Part shown: piece by piece, positions 12,641-22,112 of the stretch
How positions within the stretch are numbered: position 1 is the stretch's first letter
How the letters are laid out: the number at the start of each line of letters is the position of its first letter
Source of the DNA: Cladosporium sp. IMV 00045
Lineage: Eukaryota; Ascomycota; Dothideomycetes; Cladosporiales; Cladosporiaceae
DNA: 60,437 bases
NCBI GenBank assembly: GCA_001931905.2
Contig: MSJI02000631.1
Location: 1-60,437 of the forward strand
Reading direction: 5' to 3'
Made by a program: the position numbers and the translations under genes
Notes under the pieces: generated by a model
Told to the model about the DNA's origin: nothing
Databases searched by the model: none
Seen by the model: the letters and a program-made list of their open reading frames with translations, nothing else

Positions 12641-12776
12641 CTTGTTGCCTGCAGACATTTATTGTTTCTTCTGGTACCGAATCCTTCGAAGCATCGCGTG
12701 ATGCAGCTGCGATTGCCATATGGCAACAGGCGAGAGACGGTACGAAATTGTTCAGTCGGCTTGACTTCCGGTGTTC
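12641..12776 (+). repeat. Diverged dispersed repeat, copy 1
   Basis: This block aligns by eye to 18291-18416 in the same orientation. Shared pieces in order are CTTGYTGCCTGC, CCGAATCC, CGCGTGATGCAG, GGTACGA, and an identical 17-mer GTTCAGTCGGCTTGACT. Between these are substitutions and small indels. It does not encode a recognisable protein. It may be a relic of a transposon end, solo LTR or MITE. Confidence 0.7.
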
Positions 12777-12868
12777 TAAACCGGCAATACATCTGCAAAA
12801 TGGCTGGCACGGCTGGACGCGGGGTGAGTACATACCTCCTATAACATCAAACAATTTAATGACCTTCT

Positions 12869-12948
12869 CTATCAACCATCTCAAAAAAGGGAACGCGCAG
12901 CGCCCCGCAAGCAGTGGGAGACGTTCCGTTTTTTGAGATGGTTGATAG
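12869..12948. repeat. 27-bp near-perfect inverted repeat (hairpin)
   Basis: The left arm 12869-12895 begins CTATCAACCATCTCAAAAAA and pairs with the right arm 12922-12948, with one mismatch in 27 positions. The loop of 26 nt is GC-rich. It lies 67 nt before the start codon of the gene at 13015. It could be a foldback element, a small-RNA-like hairpin or a recent inverted duplication. Confidence 0.85.
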
Positions 12949-13014
12949 CTCCTAACTTCAAAGTTGCCACTCCTTGTCTGACCCCCTTGATCAACACCAC
13001 CTATCTCGATTATC

Positions 13015-13842
13015 ATGACAGGCAGAGTCAGCTCAGCATTCAGACCGCCCTCGCCACCCGATCCCTCTCTGGAGTCACGCCCGGTACCGCGAAAGCATCG
13101 TTTCGCCACCCGTTCTTTTGGCCCAGGCGCCGCGCCTGACATACAACAAACAGTCACTTCCGCTGGAGAGCTCTCTCGCGCAGTCCAAGACAATGATGCT
13201 CTGCCACAGTCTACTGCGACACTCCAAGCTGACGAAGACCGCAGAATCCTTGAAAATGTCGAGCGCGAGAACAACGTAGACTACTGGGGAGACGACAGGC
13301 CGGGCCACTCAGACCCAACGTGGGGATTCTTTCTCTTCGTGACCGACTACTCACCAACAACGACGGCCAATGTGCCGCGCGCCGTCAAGAATCTGCTCAA
13401 AGTCCAACAGCAGCATATGAGCACAAGCCAAAGGTGGGGCAATGTGTATTCCAAGGAGCTGTATCATCGCCTGAAGTTCGACGTTGTTGAAGACGAAGAA
13501 GCTCTCGATGGCGCATCGCTCGACCGCGTGCGAGCATACTTCCGCGGACACGTCAGAGGTCTTGAAATCTGCCCCGAAGACGATTTCCCGGGCCCGGTTC
13601 GTTACAAGGTCTGTCTGGTGCTCGATAGCGAGGCTGTCGATATGCTGGCAAACCTCGCCTTCCCCGGGGACGACGACATTGTCGGCAACTCTAGGCGGGA
13701 AAAGCTGACAGCCGTGGATATCTACTGGGAGCGTTCTGAGAGAGCGTCGAGGTCGTATCGGGGCGCTAAAGGGCTCGAAATTGATAGTCTCGCGTATAAT
13801 TATGATCTGATTGACACGCTGGGGTTAGAGAGCGCGGGTTGA
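13015..13842 (+). CDS. Fungal orphan protein with TDYSP motif (A)
   Basis: Single exon, 275 aa, no signal peptide or membrane segment. The first ~85 residues are Pro/Ser/Arg-rich and probably disordered. The rest looks globular, starting with DPTWGFFLFVTDYSP (TDYSP at 110-114). I recognise no catalytic domain. The aromatic-rich stretch followed by DYS resembles a fungal uncharacterised protein type with a WGF-x-RTDYS-like motif. The protein encoded at 17181-18011 is almost the same length and carries TDYSP at residues 108-112 after a similar aromatic stretch, so the two may be distant paralogues. ATG at 13015 is the first in frame. Expression is unproven. Confidence 0.65.
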   Translation: MTGRVSSAFRPPSPPDPSLESRPVPRKHRFATRSFGPGAAPDIQQTVTSAGELSRAVQDNDALPQSTATLQADEDRRILENVERENNVDYWGDDRPGHSDPTWGFFLFVTDYSPTTTANVPRAVKNLLKVQQQHMSTSQRWGNVYSKELYHRLKFDVVEDEEALDGASLDRVRAYFRGHVRGLEICPEDDFPGPVRYKVCLVLDSEAVDMLANLAFPGDDDIVGNSRREKLTAVDIYWERSERASRSYRGAKGLEIDSLAYNYDLIDTLGLESAG

Positions 13843-15820
13843 GCGTTATCGTTCGAACGACTCTGGTATCCAGCCGAGACTGCAATGATGTCTGAAAGTA
13901 CAAAAGCTGCATTCCTGTTGGCGTGTTCGGGGTCGAAATACAAAGCTTTCATCGTGCACACGGACTTCTGGGAACTTGATGTTCATACCGATACTCAGCA
14001 TCCACTATCCCTGTCGGTAGAGCCAGCTGCACACATGCCGCTTCCGTGTTCTCGTCCACCATCGCATGGCTATTTCTCGTTGCCACTGTCAAAGACGTAC
14101 TCATTGCTGTGACACGAGTGAGTATAACTAGGAAAATGGTTTGACAACTTGCGACGAAGAATGCGAATACCATTGAAGGTCGTTGAAGATGCAGTTACTG
14201 AGTAGCTACAAGCTGTGTTTGTTTGTACAAGCCTTTTTCTATAAGCACTTCAGCTCTGGTTAACTAGGTGGCTAGGCCTCCAAACTGCAAGACTTTTTAC
14301 GCTTCTTGCAGTTGCTTCTCGAATCTCCGAAAATGCGATTGTCTCTCGACTACAACCCAGCCTAGACAAGTTTCATTTGCTTTCAAAATACTTCTGTGAT
14401 CCTTTGGTCTTGCGATCTCTTATATTTTGCCAATGCCATGATTCTTGGTGACGCTTGCAGCGATACCAGAAGCAGGAGCAGCAGAAGCGATGTTCGTGAC
14501 TTCAAAGCTGGAGAGGAAGTTGTTTGAACCTTGTGTAGTGGATATAGTTGCCCTTCAAAGTGACCATGTCGTGGGAGCCTGTGAATAGAGGGCCTAGTTG
14601 CGATTAGTATCGCAGGTTGCGGACCAGGAGGACAACCTGTCGATTTCGGAGTTGGATATAGCAAGTCGTATGCTTGCCCTATTCCCAAGCAAAATATGCT
14701 GGCGGCCAAATTACGAGGTCTGGTGTTCTGTGGGTTCTACACAAGATCAACGTCTCTTGAGTCTCGCACTCCTTACCTTCACGTGGTCGATCTAGACCAT
14801 ATCAGCGTCACCGAGAGTGGTTGCGTCCCCGCCCCAAACGTAGTGGAGCTGAGGTCGGTGGCGTGGAAGTTTTGAAAGAAGATAATGTTCGCACCAGAAA
14901 CGATGCGAAGGCTTTTTCATTTAAAGCACCACTGCTACCCTGTCCAAAGATTGATTTCTTCGAGCTAATCGTGATTGTAGGGAAATCAGCGTTGCTGTAG
15001 CTCCCAACTGCTCTGGGAGAGCTTGATTGGTAGTTTTTGCATCAATTTTCCTTTTTGATCGCCAACTGAAAAGTTGGACCAGTTCCCAGGGTGCTCAGCC
15101 GGTGTTCGGAGTCTTGCTCAATCCGAGCGAAGTCGAATGTTTTGCAGACCGATAACATGGGGGGAAGAATCGCCAAGGTAAGGCACCGACTCGACATTGG
15201 CTTTGGAGTATACTGGGGAGTCAGAGCTACCGCAGGTTACATCCTTGGCAAAATCCTCGACGGCGCCGGAATGCCAATTGCTGAGACACTCGAGGCCAGC
15301 CTGCCAGCGCAGCTGCAAGGGTCATGAGTCTCATGATGTAGACAACACAAACGCAGCCAACATAAGTCTTCCCAGGGTTTCCGTCGAGCACCGCCCTTCG
15401 GCGATCAAAGAGCGTTGATCGGATTCAAGATACAGTAATCTGGTGGACATGGGCTCCACGAGGCGTTCTGGCGGTCAAGTTGTAGCGTATGAGAAGCCTC
15501 GGTGGCAGAGTCGAACATGTCCAGGTGTAGGGAGTCCTAGGAAGCGGATGCCCTTGCTATGACAAAACCCAAGTGTAGCTATACGAGCTTCGGTGGACGC
15601 GATCGAGTCAATTGTGGAGACACATGGCCCTTTCGAGTAATATGCGGCGCTGAGCGAAGAGAGGGCCCATGTTGACAATTGGTTCTGTCTGCATAGCACG
15701 AGAACGACGAGATGTGGTACCGAACGTGTGGAGATTTGTTGCTGGTGTGAGGCTGAAGTTCAGCTCGTGCAAGGAAATCAATCCCCGCAAAACATCATGG
15801 AAGGATTCCGCTTAGCGATC

Positions 15821-16111
15821 GACACCATTTCTTTCTGCACAGCCTTTGTTATAGAACACAACACCTCTAATACCACACTTGGCTCCATCCTTTAGGAATG
15901 GAACACCTCGTACACCACACTTGGCTTCATCCTTAGTGTGCATCTTGATAGAAGATAGGCACCATTTCTTTCCACTTTAAACTTCACAGCCTTTGATTTG
16001 GATCACAACACCTCGTATATCACACTTGGCTCTATCCTTTGCGCGCATTTTGATGGAATGTAATACCTGGTACGCACAAAGGATGGAGCCAAGTGTGGTA
16101 TACGAGGTGTT
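15821..16111. repeat. Four-copy repeat with one inverted copy (fold-back)
   Basis: A ~34-nt core reading roughly AACACCTCGTATACCACACT then TGGCTCCATCCTTT occurs at 15860-15894, 15902-15935 and 16007-16040 on the plus strand, and inverted at 16078-16111. A longer context is also duplicated: CACCATTTCTTTC plus a CACAGCCTTTG block precedes copies 1 and 3 (about 15823 and 15959). Copies 3 and 4 face each other across ~37 nt and can form a fold-back. This looks like a MITE or nested small repeat. Confidence 0.85.
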
Positions 16112-16217
16112 GGGAATTAACACGCGTCATACAGCCACAATACGATCACGATGAAGGCGACGAACAGTTTCATCCACGAAAGATGAGCGCACAAGACTAG
16201 GTAGGCGACCAAGGGCC

Positions 16218-16223
16218 TATAAG
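16218..16223 (+). promoter_or_regulatory. TATA-like box of small secreted protein gene
   Basis: TATAAG, 103-108 nt upstream of the start codon at 16326. A plausible core promoter by sequence and spacing only. Confidence 0.35.
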
Positions 16224-16325
16224 AGTAGCTCTTCGCAGCGTGTTTGCACTATAGAAATCAACCTCATCTACATTTTGCAATTCAACTACTCAGCTCAAAC
16301 GCTTCCAAACACCTCAAGAGCAAAC

Positions 16326-16677
16326 ATGCATTTCACTACAGCCCTTTCTATCGTCACTGCCGTCCTAGCGACCACTGCGACCGCTACGCACAAACTGGGC
16401 AGCAGCTGTGGCGGTAAACACGTTGGCACTTTGGGTTGCTCCAACGACGACTGCACTGTTGTAAGTACCTACCTGCAGCGACTCCCCGGCCGTGTCACTT
16501 CTGGAGACGCTACACCACATGTAATCTTATGAGGAGACCGCTGATGTCCAAAAGATCAAGTGCAACCCCTCCGGCAACGGCAATCACTACTGGGAGTATG
16601 TCGAGTCTTGCATCGGTATCGAGTGTCACAATGGCGCTTGCAACGATGGCTACCCCAAGGACTCATGCTCTGCTTAA
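16326..16677 (+). CDS. Small secreted cysteine-rich protein (candidate effector)
   Basis: Exons 16326-16460 and 16555-16677 (94-nt intron, donor GTAAGT, branch site CTGAT) give 85 aa. A hydrophobic signal peptide (residues 1-~20, LSIVTAVLATTATA) is followed by a mature peptide of about 65 aa with eight cysteines: one each in GSSC, TLGC, DDC, IKC, ESC, IEC, GAC and DSC. Short length, secretion and an even number of Cys are the usual profile of fungal apoplastic effectors or small secreted proteins. I recognise no named family. It sits alone in a repeat-rich, gene-poor segment, immediately downstream of a fold-back repeat, a typical setting for effector genes. The splice junction is supported by continuation of the cysteine-rich reading frame; function is inferred. 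Confidence 0.75.
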
Positions 16678-17180
16678 GCTTGTTAGCAGCCTGCATTCCC
16701 TTCCGGTGCGAAGCCTTGACAGGACAACGCATCGGTCTGCTTGCGGTCTTACTTGACTACAGACCCAGCCACGCTCGCTCATCTAGGACGAATCGTGAAC
16801 TCGAAGGCAAAAACGTCGGATGAACTAGCGAAACATGGTCGAGTGTTTTGATTGACCTTCCGCGTTTGAAATCGAACGAAGTTTGTCAAGCTCGAGAACA
16901 AACATCATAGCGAATCGAAAACTAGGCATTATAACATCTGGCATGTTCCTATCAGTGAAGTCACGCTTTGAACTCTTCTGTCATTGTAGCACAATCTTGA
17001 CGTCTGTATAAACCTTCCTTCTAGCACCTGATAATGTCTTCTGTACCATCCCTTTTAGTGATATATGCATGTCTAATTCTCGCTTCCATCAATTCTCTAA
17101 TTCAATGCAAGATTTTCCCAGGAGACTTGTCGCTCGGTTTATTGCATTGAGAATGGAGGACCAAGTTCCTTTCCCGGGGC
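16678..17180. other. Convergent intergenic region
   Basis: This lies between the 3' ends of the small secreted protein gene (plus) and the orphan gene at 17181 (minus). AT-rich. Nothing recognised. Confidence 0.45.
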
Positions 17181-18011
17181 TTATTTTGGCCCGAACTTCG
17201 CATTCCGCCAGAGCTCCGTCTCATTGCCCATGGCTTCCCAGCACAGTGCCAGGTACTCATCCAATTCGGATGCAACGTCGCGCGTTTCTCGGACGACATC
17301 ACCGAACTCATCAAGCCAAACGATGTGAAACTGTGCAGAGCTCGCTGAAGGCGTGAGGTGTGTTTCGTGATCTTCAATGACGAGCATGCGGGATTGCATG
17401 AGGTGCTGTTGCGAGTCTAAGTAGTTTCCAGCGAGCTCCACATCTGATCCGCTTTCCATATATCCTCTCTCGTCCTCGCGAAGAAGTTCCAAACGAAGCT
17501 TCTCATCGTTGCCACTTAAGTCGTGAGTGGGTAGTATTTCAGGTAAAACATCAAGGACTCTCTCCCACTCACTGCCAAGGGAGTAGTATCTCGCATCAGA
17601 GAGTATCGTACCTTCCTCGTGCATCATCTCCGCAACATCATTAATTGAACGAAAGAAGTCTCCGCGTGGAAAAGCGGGGGAATAATCGGTTTGGAGCCAA
17701 ACGAAATGAGGTGCATCTTCCAACTCCCTAGCGACATGGCGCAAAGCAGTCGGTCGTAGTGGGGTCAGAATATTGGTAATCTGCGCTTCAGTTGGTTGCG
17801 CATTGCCGTGCTCAGCTTGTTGTTTGTACTTCGCCCGTTTGCGTTCTCCGATCTCCCTGAATTTTCTGACGAGTCGAACTCGCTGCTCAGCATTCTGGCC
17901 GGGACCATCGGACTCAGAAGACCAGTTTTCTAACATGTATGCGTCCAAAGCGAGGGTACAACAAGCTAGCCATTCCGGAGAATCGTGATTCACGTGCGCC
18001 CACTCGGCCAT
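17181..18011 (-). CDS. Fungal orphan protein with TDYSP motif (B)
   Basis: Single frame of 276 aa from the first in-frame ATG at 18009-18011; the frame is open 21 codons further upstream but only with a GTG start. No signal peptide or membrane segment. A basic helical stretch (RLVRKFREIGERKRAKYKQ, ~residues 46-64) precedes PHFVWLQTDYSP (TDYSP at 108-112). The C-terminal third is acidic. I recognise no known domain. Length and motif position match the protein at 13015-13842, suggesting a distant relationship. Both genes have a copy of the same dispersed repeat 200-400 nt upstream, but the repeats keep one genome orientation while the genes face each other. Confidence 0.6.
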   Translation of the reverse strand: MAEWAHVNHDSPEWLACCTLALDAYMLENWSSESDGPGQNAEQRVRLVRKFREIGERKRAKYKQQAEHGNAQPTEAQITNILTPLRPTALRHVARELEDAPHFVWLQTDYSPAFPRGDFFRSINDVAEMMHEEGTILSDARYYSLGSEWERVLDVLPEILPTHDLSGNDEKLRLELLREDERGYMESGSDVELAGNYLDSQQHLMQSRMLVIEDHETHLTPSASSAQFHIVWLDEFGDVVRETRDVASELDEYLALCWEAMGNETELWRNAKFGPK

Positions 18012-18510
18012 GTCAGGTCTGCTTGCGTGGTGGGTTTCCGGCGTAAGAGCGTGCGGTCTGGTGATGGGTATCACAATGGACTTGACCTAGTAGATATGCT
18101 CGCGTAGTTAACGTCTTCGTAGTTTTTAGCGTAGGAAGCTTAGACACGCCTCCAAGAAGGAAGTGAAGTCCGCTTACCTAACAGGTCTAGTTTTCGAACA
18201 TCCACTGTCGTTCGCGGCCCTGCTTCATGCCCCTGGACTTCCTCGATTTGGGCCGATCGCATCACCCTGCTGCTTGATTATGTATAGTTTCTTGCTGCCT
18301 GCTGACAAGAATTTTCTTGTGCCGAATCCGTCAATGTACCGCGTGATGCAGTTGTGATTGAAATATAACGGCGGGCAATAGGCGGTACGATCTCGTTCAG
18401 TCGGCTTGACTCCCAGTGGTTTGACCCGGGAAACAATAATATCATGTGAAAGAATCCCTCGTATCATACGTAATCTACCAAGTCTACTTGTGTATACCCA
18501 GCCGCCATTA
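18012..18510. other. Intergenic region with repeat copy 2
   Basis: Holds the promoter of the minus-strand orphan gene, copy 2 of the dispersed repeat (18291-18416), and the terminator of the PDAT gene. No gene supported. Confidence 0.5.
18291..18416 (+). repeat. Diverged dispersed repeat, copy 2
   Basis: Partner of 12641-12776, in direct orientation about 5.6 kb apart. See copy 1 for the shared blocks, including the identical 17-mer. Together they bracket the accessory segment with the effector candidate. Confidence 0.7.
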
Positions 18511-20563
18511 TTATTCCTGATCCCAAATCTTGACCTTATCCGAGTACTCTCTGATATTCGAGTACACTGTCTCCTCGATCAGATCGCCTTTGCCGCCCGC
18601 CACTCTGAGAATCAAGTCGTTCAGTGAGCTGCGGCCTAGGATGTCTACGTGGTCGCCCGTGTTGGGCCCACCGCGAGGGTGGTAGGCATCGGGTTCGTGC
18701 TTCATCTCAACCACGCGGATGGGGATCTGCGCTGGGTTGTAGCGAGACATGCGCCAGCCGCGGTTGCACATGTAGCCTGACGAAAGCAGGTTGACAGTGC
18801 CGTCGCCTTCGCCCATGACCACGCCGTGGTCGACGTCATCTGAGGCGGCGGTTATGGACGTGTCTGCGGAATTGTTAGTAGTGAGCGAGAAAACAGATAT
18901 TGAAGACGCAACATACCAATGGCGGCTGAAGTTTGGTTGCGAAGAATGTCAAGCTCTTCACGGTAGTAATATGCTCTCTCCGTGGGTTTACCAACACCGT
19001 AGAAGCAGTAGATCTTCATGTTCGGCGCGTTAGGAAGTCTTGTTTCCAGCGGGTTGATCCATTTTGAAGGTATCTTCTGGTTTTCCTCGACCTCTCGCTT
19101 CGTGTGTGCCACTCCATGGCTGTATGAGGACTCGATGGATCGAGAATACCAGTCCTCGGTATTGTTCCACAGGTATGGGAGCGTCTCATCAACAGTGAGA
19201 TCGCCTGGCACCTCGAGGCCATTCTCGCGGTTGAACTTGAGGAATTTGCCATACGTATAGTTCTGGCCAGGGCTGTCGTCCGGTGCCCAGGTTGAATTGC
19301 CCCAGACGGCATTTCCACCGATCGGAAGCATACTGCTGATGCCAGGCATGGCACGGAAGATCTCTGCGCGCTCATTCTTGCTGAGGAACTTCTCCAAACC
19401 ATACACAGCGAAGGCGTTGAGCTGTGCGGTGTCTTTCATCTCGCCTGACAAGACTGCTGGGACGTCTTTGAGTGCACCCAGCATGCATCCGGAAATGTTG
19501 ATCCAAGCTTCGATGTTGTCGTTCACCCAGTTGGGACCACCTCCGCCGTGCTCCTCAGATTCAACCCAGTGCAAGAAGTAGTAGAGAACTTGACTACCCA
19601 TGCTGTGACTCAGAAGAACGGGCTTCAGACCGCTGACAGTCCGACCGAGTTCGATGTGGTTCTTTAAGCGGGTGAAATACTGGTCTCTAATCTCCAAGTT
19701 CATGTAGTTGAGGCGCCAATCGTAAGCAGCGGTGAAAGCATTCGTAGGGTCGTAGCCGATGGTTGCCAGGTTCTCAAGGATTTTGTTCCAGATCCAGTAT
19801 CCAGTGATGAAGAAATCGGCAGCATCAAAGCCCTGCGCAGAGCGTAGCTTGATGCCAGGCGGATCAAGTCCAGTGTCCTTGTCGAGCATAACGTGTCTCT
19901 TCCATCCAGCCTTGTCCAGTACCAGCGCGCGCATCATGCTCCAAGAGCCCCACAACCTCTTTCTGAAGTATTGCCTCGAATGCTCTTCTGTGCCCCAGCT
20001 CTCGAGACCCGTTGAGATGACACCTGGGATCATGATGACTGGGTGTTTCGCTTCGATGCCTTGGCTTCTGGCATGGAGGCCGACGGAAAACGAATCGTAG
20101 TTGACGGCTTCTTTCTCATGGCTCTGCGATCAAAGAGACCTTGGTCAACGATCAGCTTGGAAGAGGAAGATGTTGGCTAACTTCCATGCCAGGGGTATAA
20201 ACATACCTGCATCTGCTGCACGTCTTTGATCAGACCAGCAGGTAGCACATCAAGGATGCTGTCCAGGTTGAGATCGCTCAGTCCAGTCATGTCAACCAGC
20301 TTGTCCAGGCTGCCGGTGGGAGAAGCAAAGAAGCCAGCAGCCAACACGCCGAACAGGCCTCCCAGACCGAAAATCCAGGCATTGCGTCTTTTGGTGCCAC
20401 GGGCGCGGCGTCTTGCGATTTTTTCTAGTTCGTGAGAAGGCACAACTTTGTAATTCGAGACGTTGTCGCCAGGGCGGGCGGGAGCTGGGCTAGCATCGCG
20501 AGAGCTGCTGGGCGTGCTGTCGGGCGTGCCGACGCCAAAGATGCGTCTTCGAAGGTCCGACAT
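18511..20563 (-). CDS. LRO1: Phospholipid:diacylglycerol acyltransferase (PDAT, Lro1-like)
   Basis: Exons 20563-20207, 20123-18917 and 18863-18511 (introns 83 and 53 nt) give 638 aa, the usual PDAT length. The enzyme moves the sn-2 acyl group of a phospholipid to diacylglycerol to make triacylglycerol at the ER. After a basic cytosolic tail (RRRARGTKRR) there is one membrane helix at residues ~62-82 (WIFGLGGLFGVLAAGFF). The lumenal LCAT/PDAT domain begins with HPVIMIPGVISTGLESW, has the nucleophile elbow SHSMGSQ (~residue 290), and carries the catalytic Asp in MGEGDGTVN and His in TGDHVDILG. Both introns restore conserved sequence, for example AAI-DTSITAASDDVDHG. It shares a 367-bp divergent promoter region with the Naa30 gene. 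Confidence 0.95.
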
Positions 20564-20930
20564 GGGACTTGAAGATCCCTACACGATATGCTTGTTACGT
20601 GTCGAGAAGTGTTATGGTTTGAGGTGGAATACCCAGCAAAAACACAAAAACGCGCAGCACCCAACCTTAAAGGCGCCATCCCAATTCTACCCAAACGTCA
20701 CTCTGCACCAGGGACGCTTGAGCTTGCTAGCGCTCCAACCGTTTGCTTTCACATGTTTGTCGCCCTCCCGCGGCCTTTCACGTGCCATTCATGGTGCGGT
20801 ACTTCACTTCACTTCTTTTCTTGAAGACACTATTTAACACAAGAATCTCCCTTGATACCTAGTTCGGAATAGCTCTACCGTACTATCCAAATCCCTGCTC
20901 ACATCAGGCAGGTGACACAAAACCCGCCTC
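20564..20930. promoter_or_regulatory. Divergent promoter region, PDAT / Naa30
   Basis: 367 bp between two divergent start codons. No specific operator recognised. Confidence 0.5.
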
Positions 20931-21828
20931 ATGAGTAACAACACCTCTGCATCTGCCGCAGAGCAGACATCAACGCCTAAGAAAGTGTCTCCAAACCTTC
21001 GATATGTCCCATATGGCGTGGAAAAGGAATCGCCTTTTCTGCCTGCCATCAAACAGCTGATCTCGAAAGATCTTTCTGAGCCATATAGCATCTACGTCTA
21101 CAGATATTTCCTCTATCAATGGGGTCACTTGTGTTTCATGGTTGGTCTCATTTCGCCCCCTATTACGTTTCCTCTATGCACTGCTGATACTCTCAAGGCT
21201 TTGGATGACCAAGGCAACCTCATCGGTGTCATCGTCTGCAAACTCGAACCGCACCGTGGCGGACCAATGCGAGGCTACATCGCCATGCTCGCCACACGAG
21301 AAGATTACCGTGGCCATGGAATTGCAACGTCGCTTGTCAAAATGGCGATAGAGAAGATGAAGGCTGAAGATGCCGATGAGGTACGAATATTTGCGTTCCC
21401 CTCTGTTTCCCTCTTTGAGACCTGGTTTTCTGCTTGTCAGCTCGATTCTGTCAAGACATCCCTTCCCACTCGCTCACCCACCGTCTCTCCAGATCGCCCT
21501 GGAAACAGAAGTCGACAACATCCCCTCCCTCCGAATCTACGAAAATCTCGGCTTCATCCGCACAAAACGCCTGCACCGATACTACCTTAACGGCAACACG
21601 GCTTTCCGCCTCATCTTGTATTTGAAGCCCGGCGTTTCGCAGAAACCGACTTACCCTCCAGACTTCGGCATGCCGATGTCGGATCCTGCCGCTGCGCAGG
21701 GGAATGGCTTGATGGAAGAGGATCTGTACGCGAGACAAGCGGCGCAGCAAGCGGCTCAGGTGCAGATTCAGGATGTCTATGGGGAGAAGTTCGATATTTC
21801 GAAAGCGGCGAAGAGTGATGACTTTTGA
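20931..21828 (+). CDS. naa30: NatC N-alpha-acetyltransferase catalytic subunit (Naa30/Mak3)
   Basis: Exons 20931-21140, 21198-21380 and 21493-21828 (introns 57 and 112 nt) give 242 aa. NatC acetylates nascent proteins starting Met-Leu, Met-Ile, Met-Phe and similar, on the ribosome. The GNAT fold is clear: [20 protein letters not shown], then [23 protein letters not shown] (beta4), the acetyl-CoA loop [14 protein letters not shown] (R/Q-x-x-G-x-G/A), and [30 protein letters not shown], the last part strongly typical of Naa30. The C-terminal ~50 residues are a disordered, Gln/Ala-rich tail. The first intron is a multiple of three with no stop, so read-through would add 19 residues between LCFM and ALDD; the conserved family spacing supports splicing. 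Confidence 0.93.
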
Positions 21829-22112
21829 GACTTGAGCTGCGAGTCATGAGGCCGTCTCGATCAACGAACTTATTCTTGGGTAGGGATCTATGGGTGCTCA
21901 TTGTCCCTTTGCTACATTCAAATGACAAAGGCTACGATCGCTTCACCGACGAATGTTCGGGCTACGAAATCAGCCGAGCTAAATCAATAATTACCTACGA
22001 ATATCACACTCTCGACAATATCAAGGACAACAAATAATCATCACCAGTATCGCGACTCGCATCGAACCAATCACTCTCAACCCACCTTCCCAGACTCCAT
22101 GCCCTTCCACCC

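Larger units (their letters stand above)
12145..13014. other. Intergenic region with repeat copy and hairpin
   Basis: Left edge of the accessory segment. It holds the P450 promoter, copy 1 of a diverged dispersed repeat (12641-12776) and a strong inverted repeat (12869-12948), listed separately. Frames here are fragments and I do not support any as genes. Confidence 0.5.
13843..16325. other. Gene-poor region upstream of the small secreted protein gene
   Basis: I could not support any gene in these 2.5 kb. Frames are short and lack family features. A small perfect inverted repeat (AACTGCAAG ... CTTGCAGTT) lies at about 14283-14313. The right part holds a four-copy fold-back repeat (15821-16111, listed separately), followed by a TATAAG box at 16218-16223, about 105 nt before the start codon of the small secreted protein gene. 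The stretch may be decayed transposon DNA. Confidence 0.45.
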
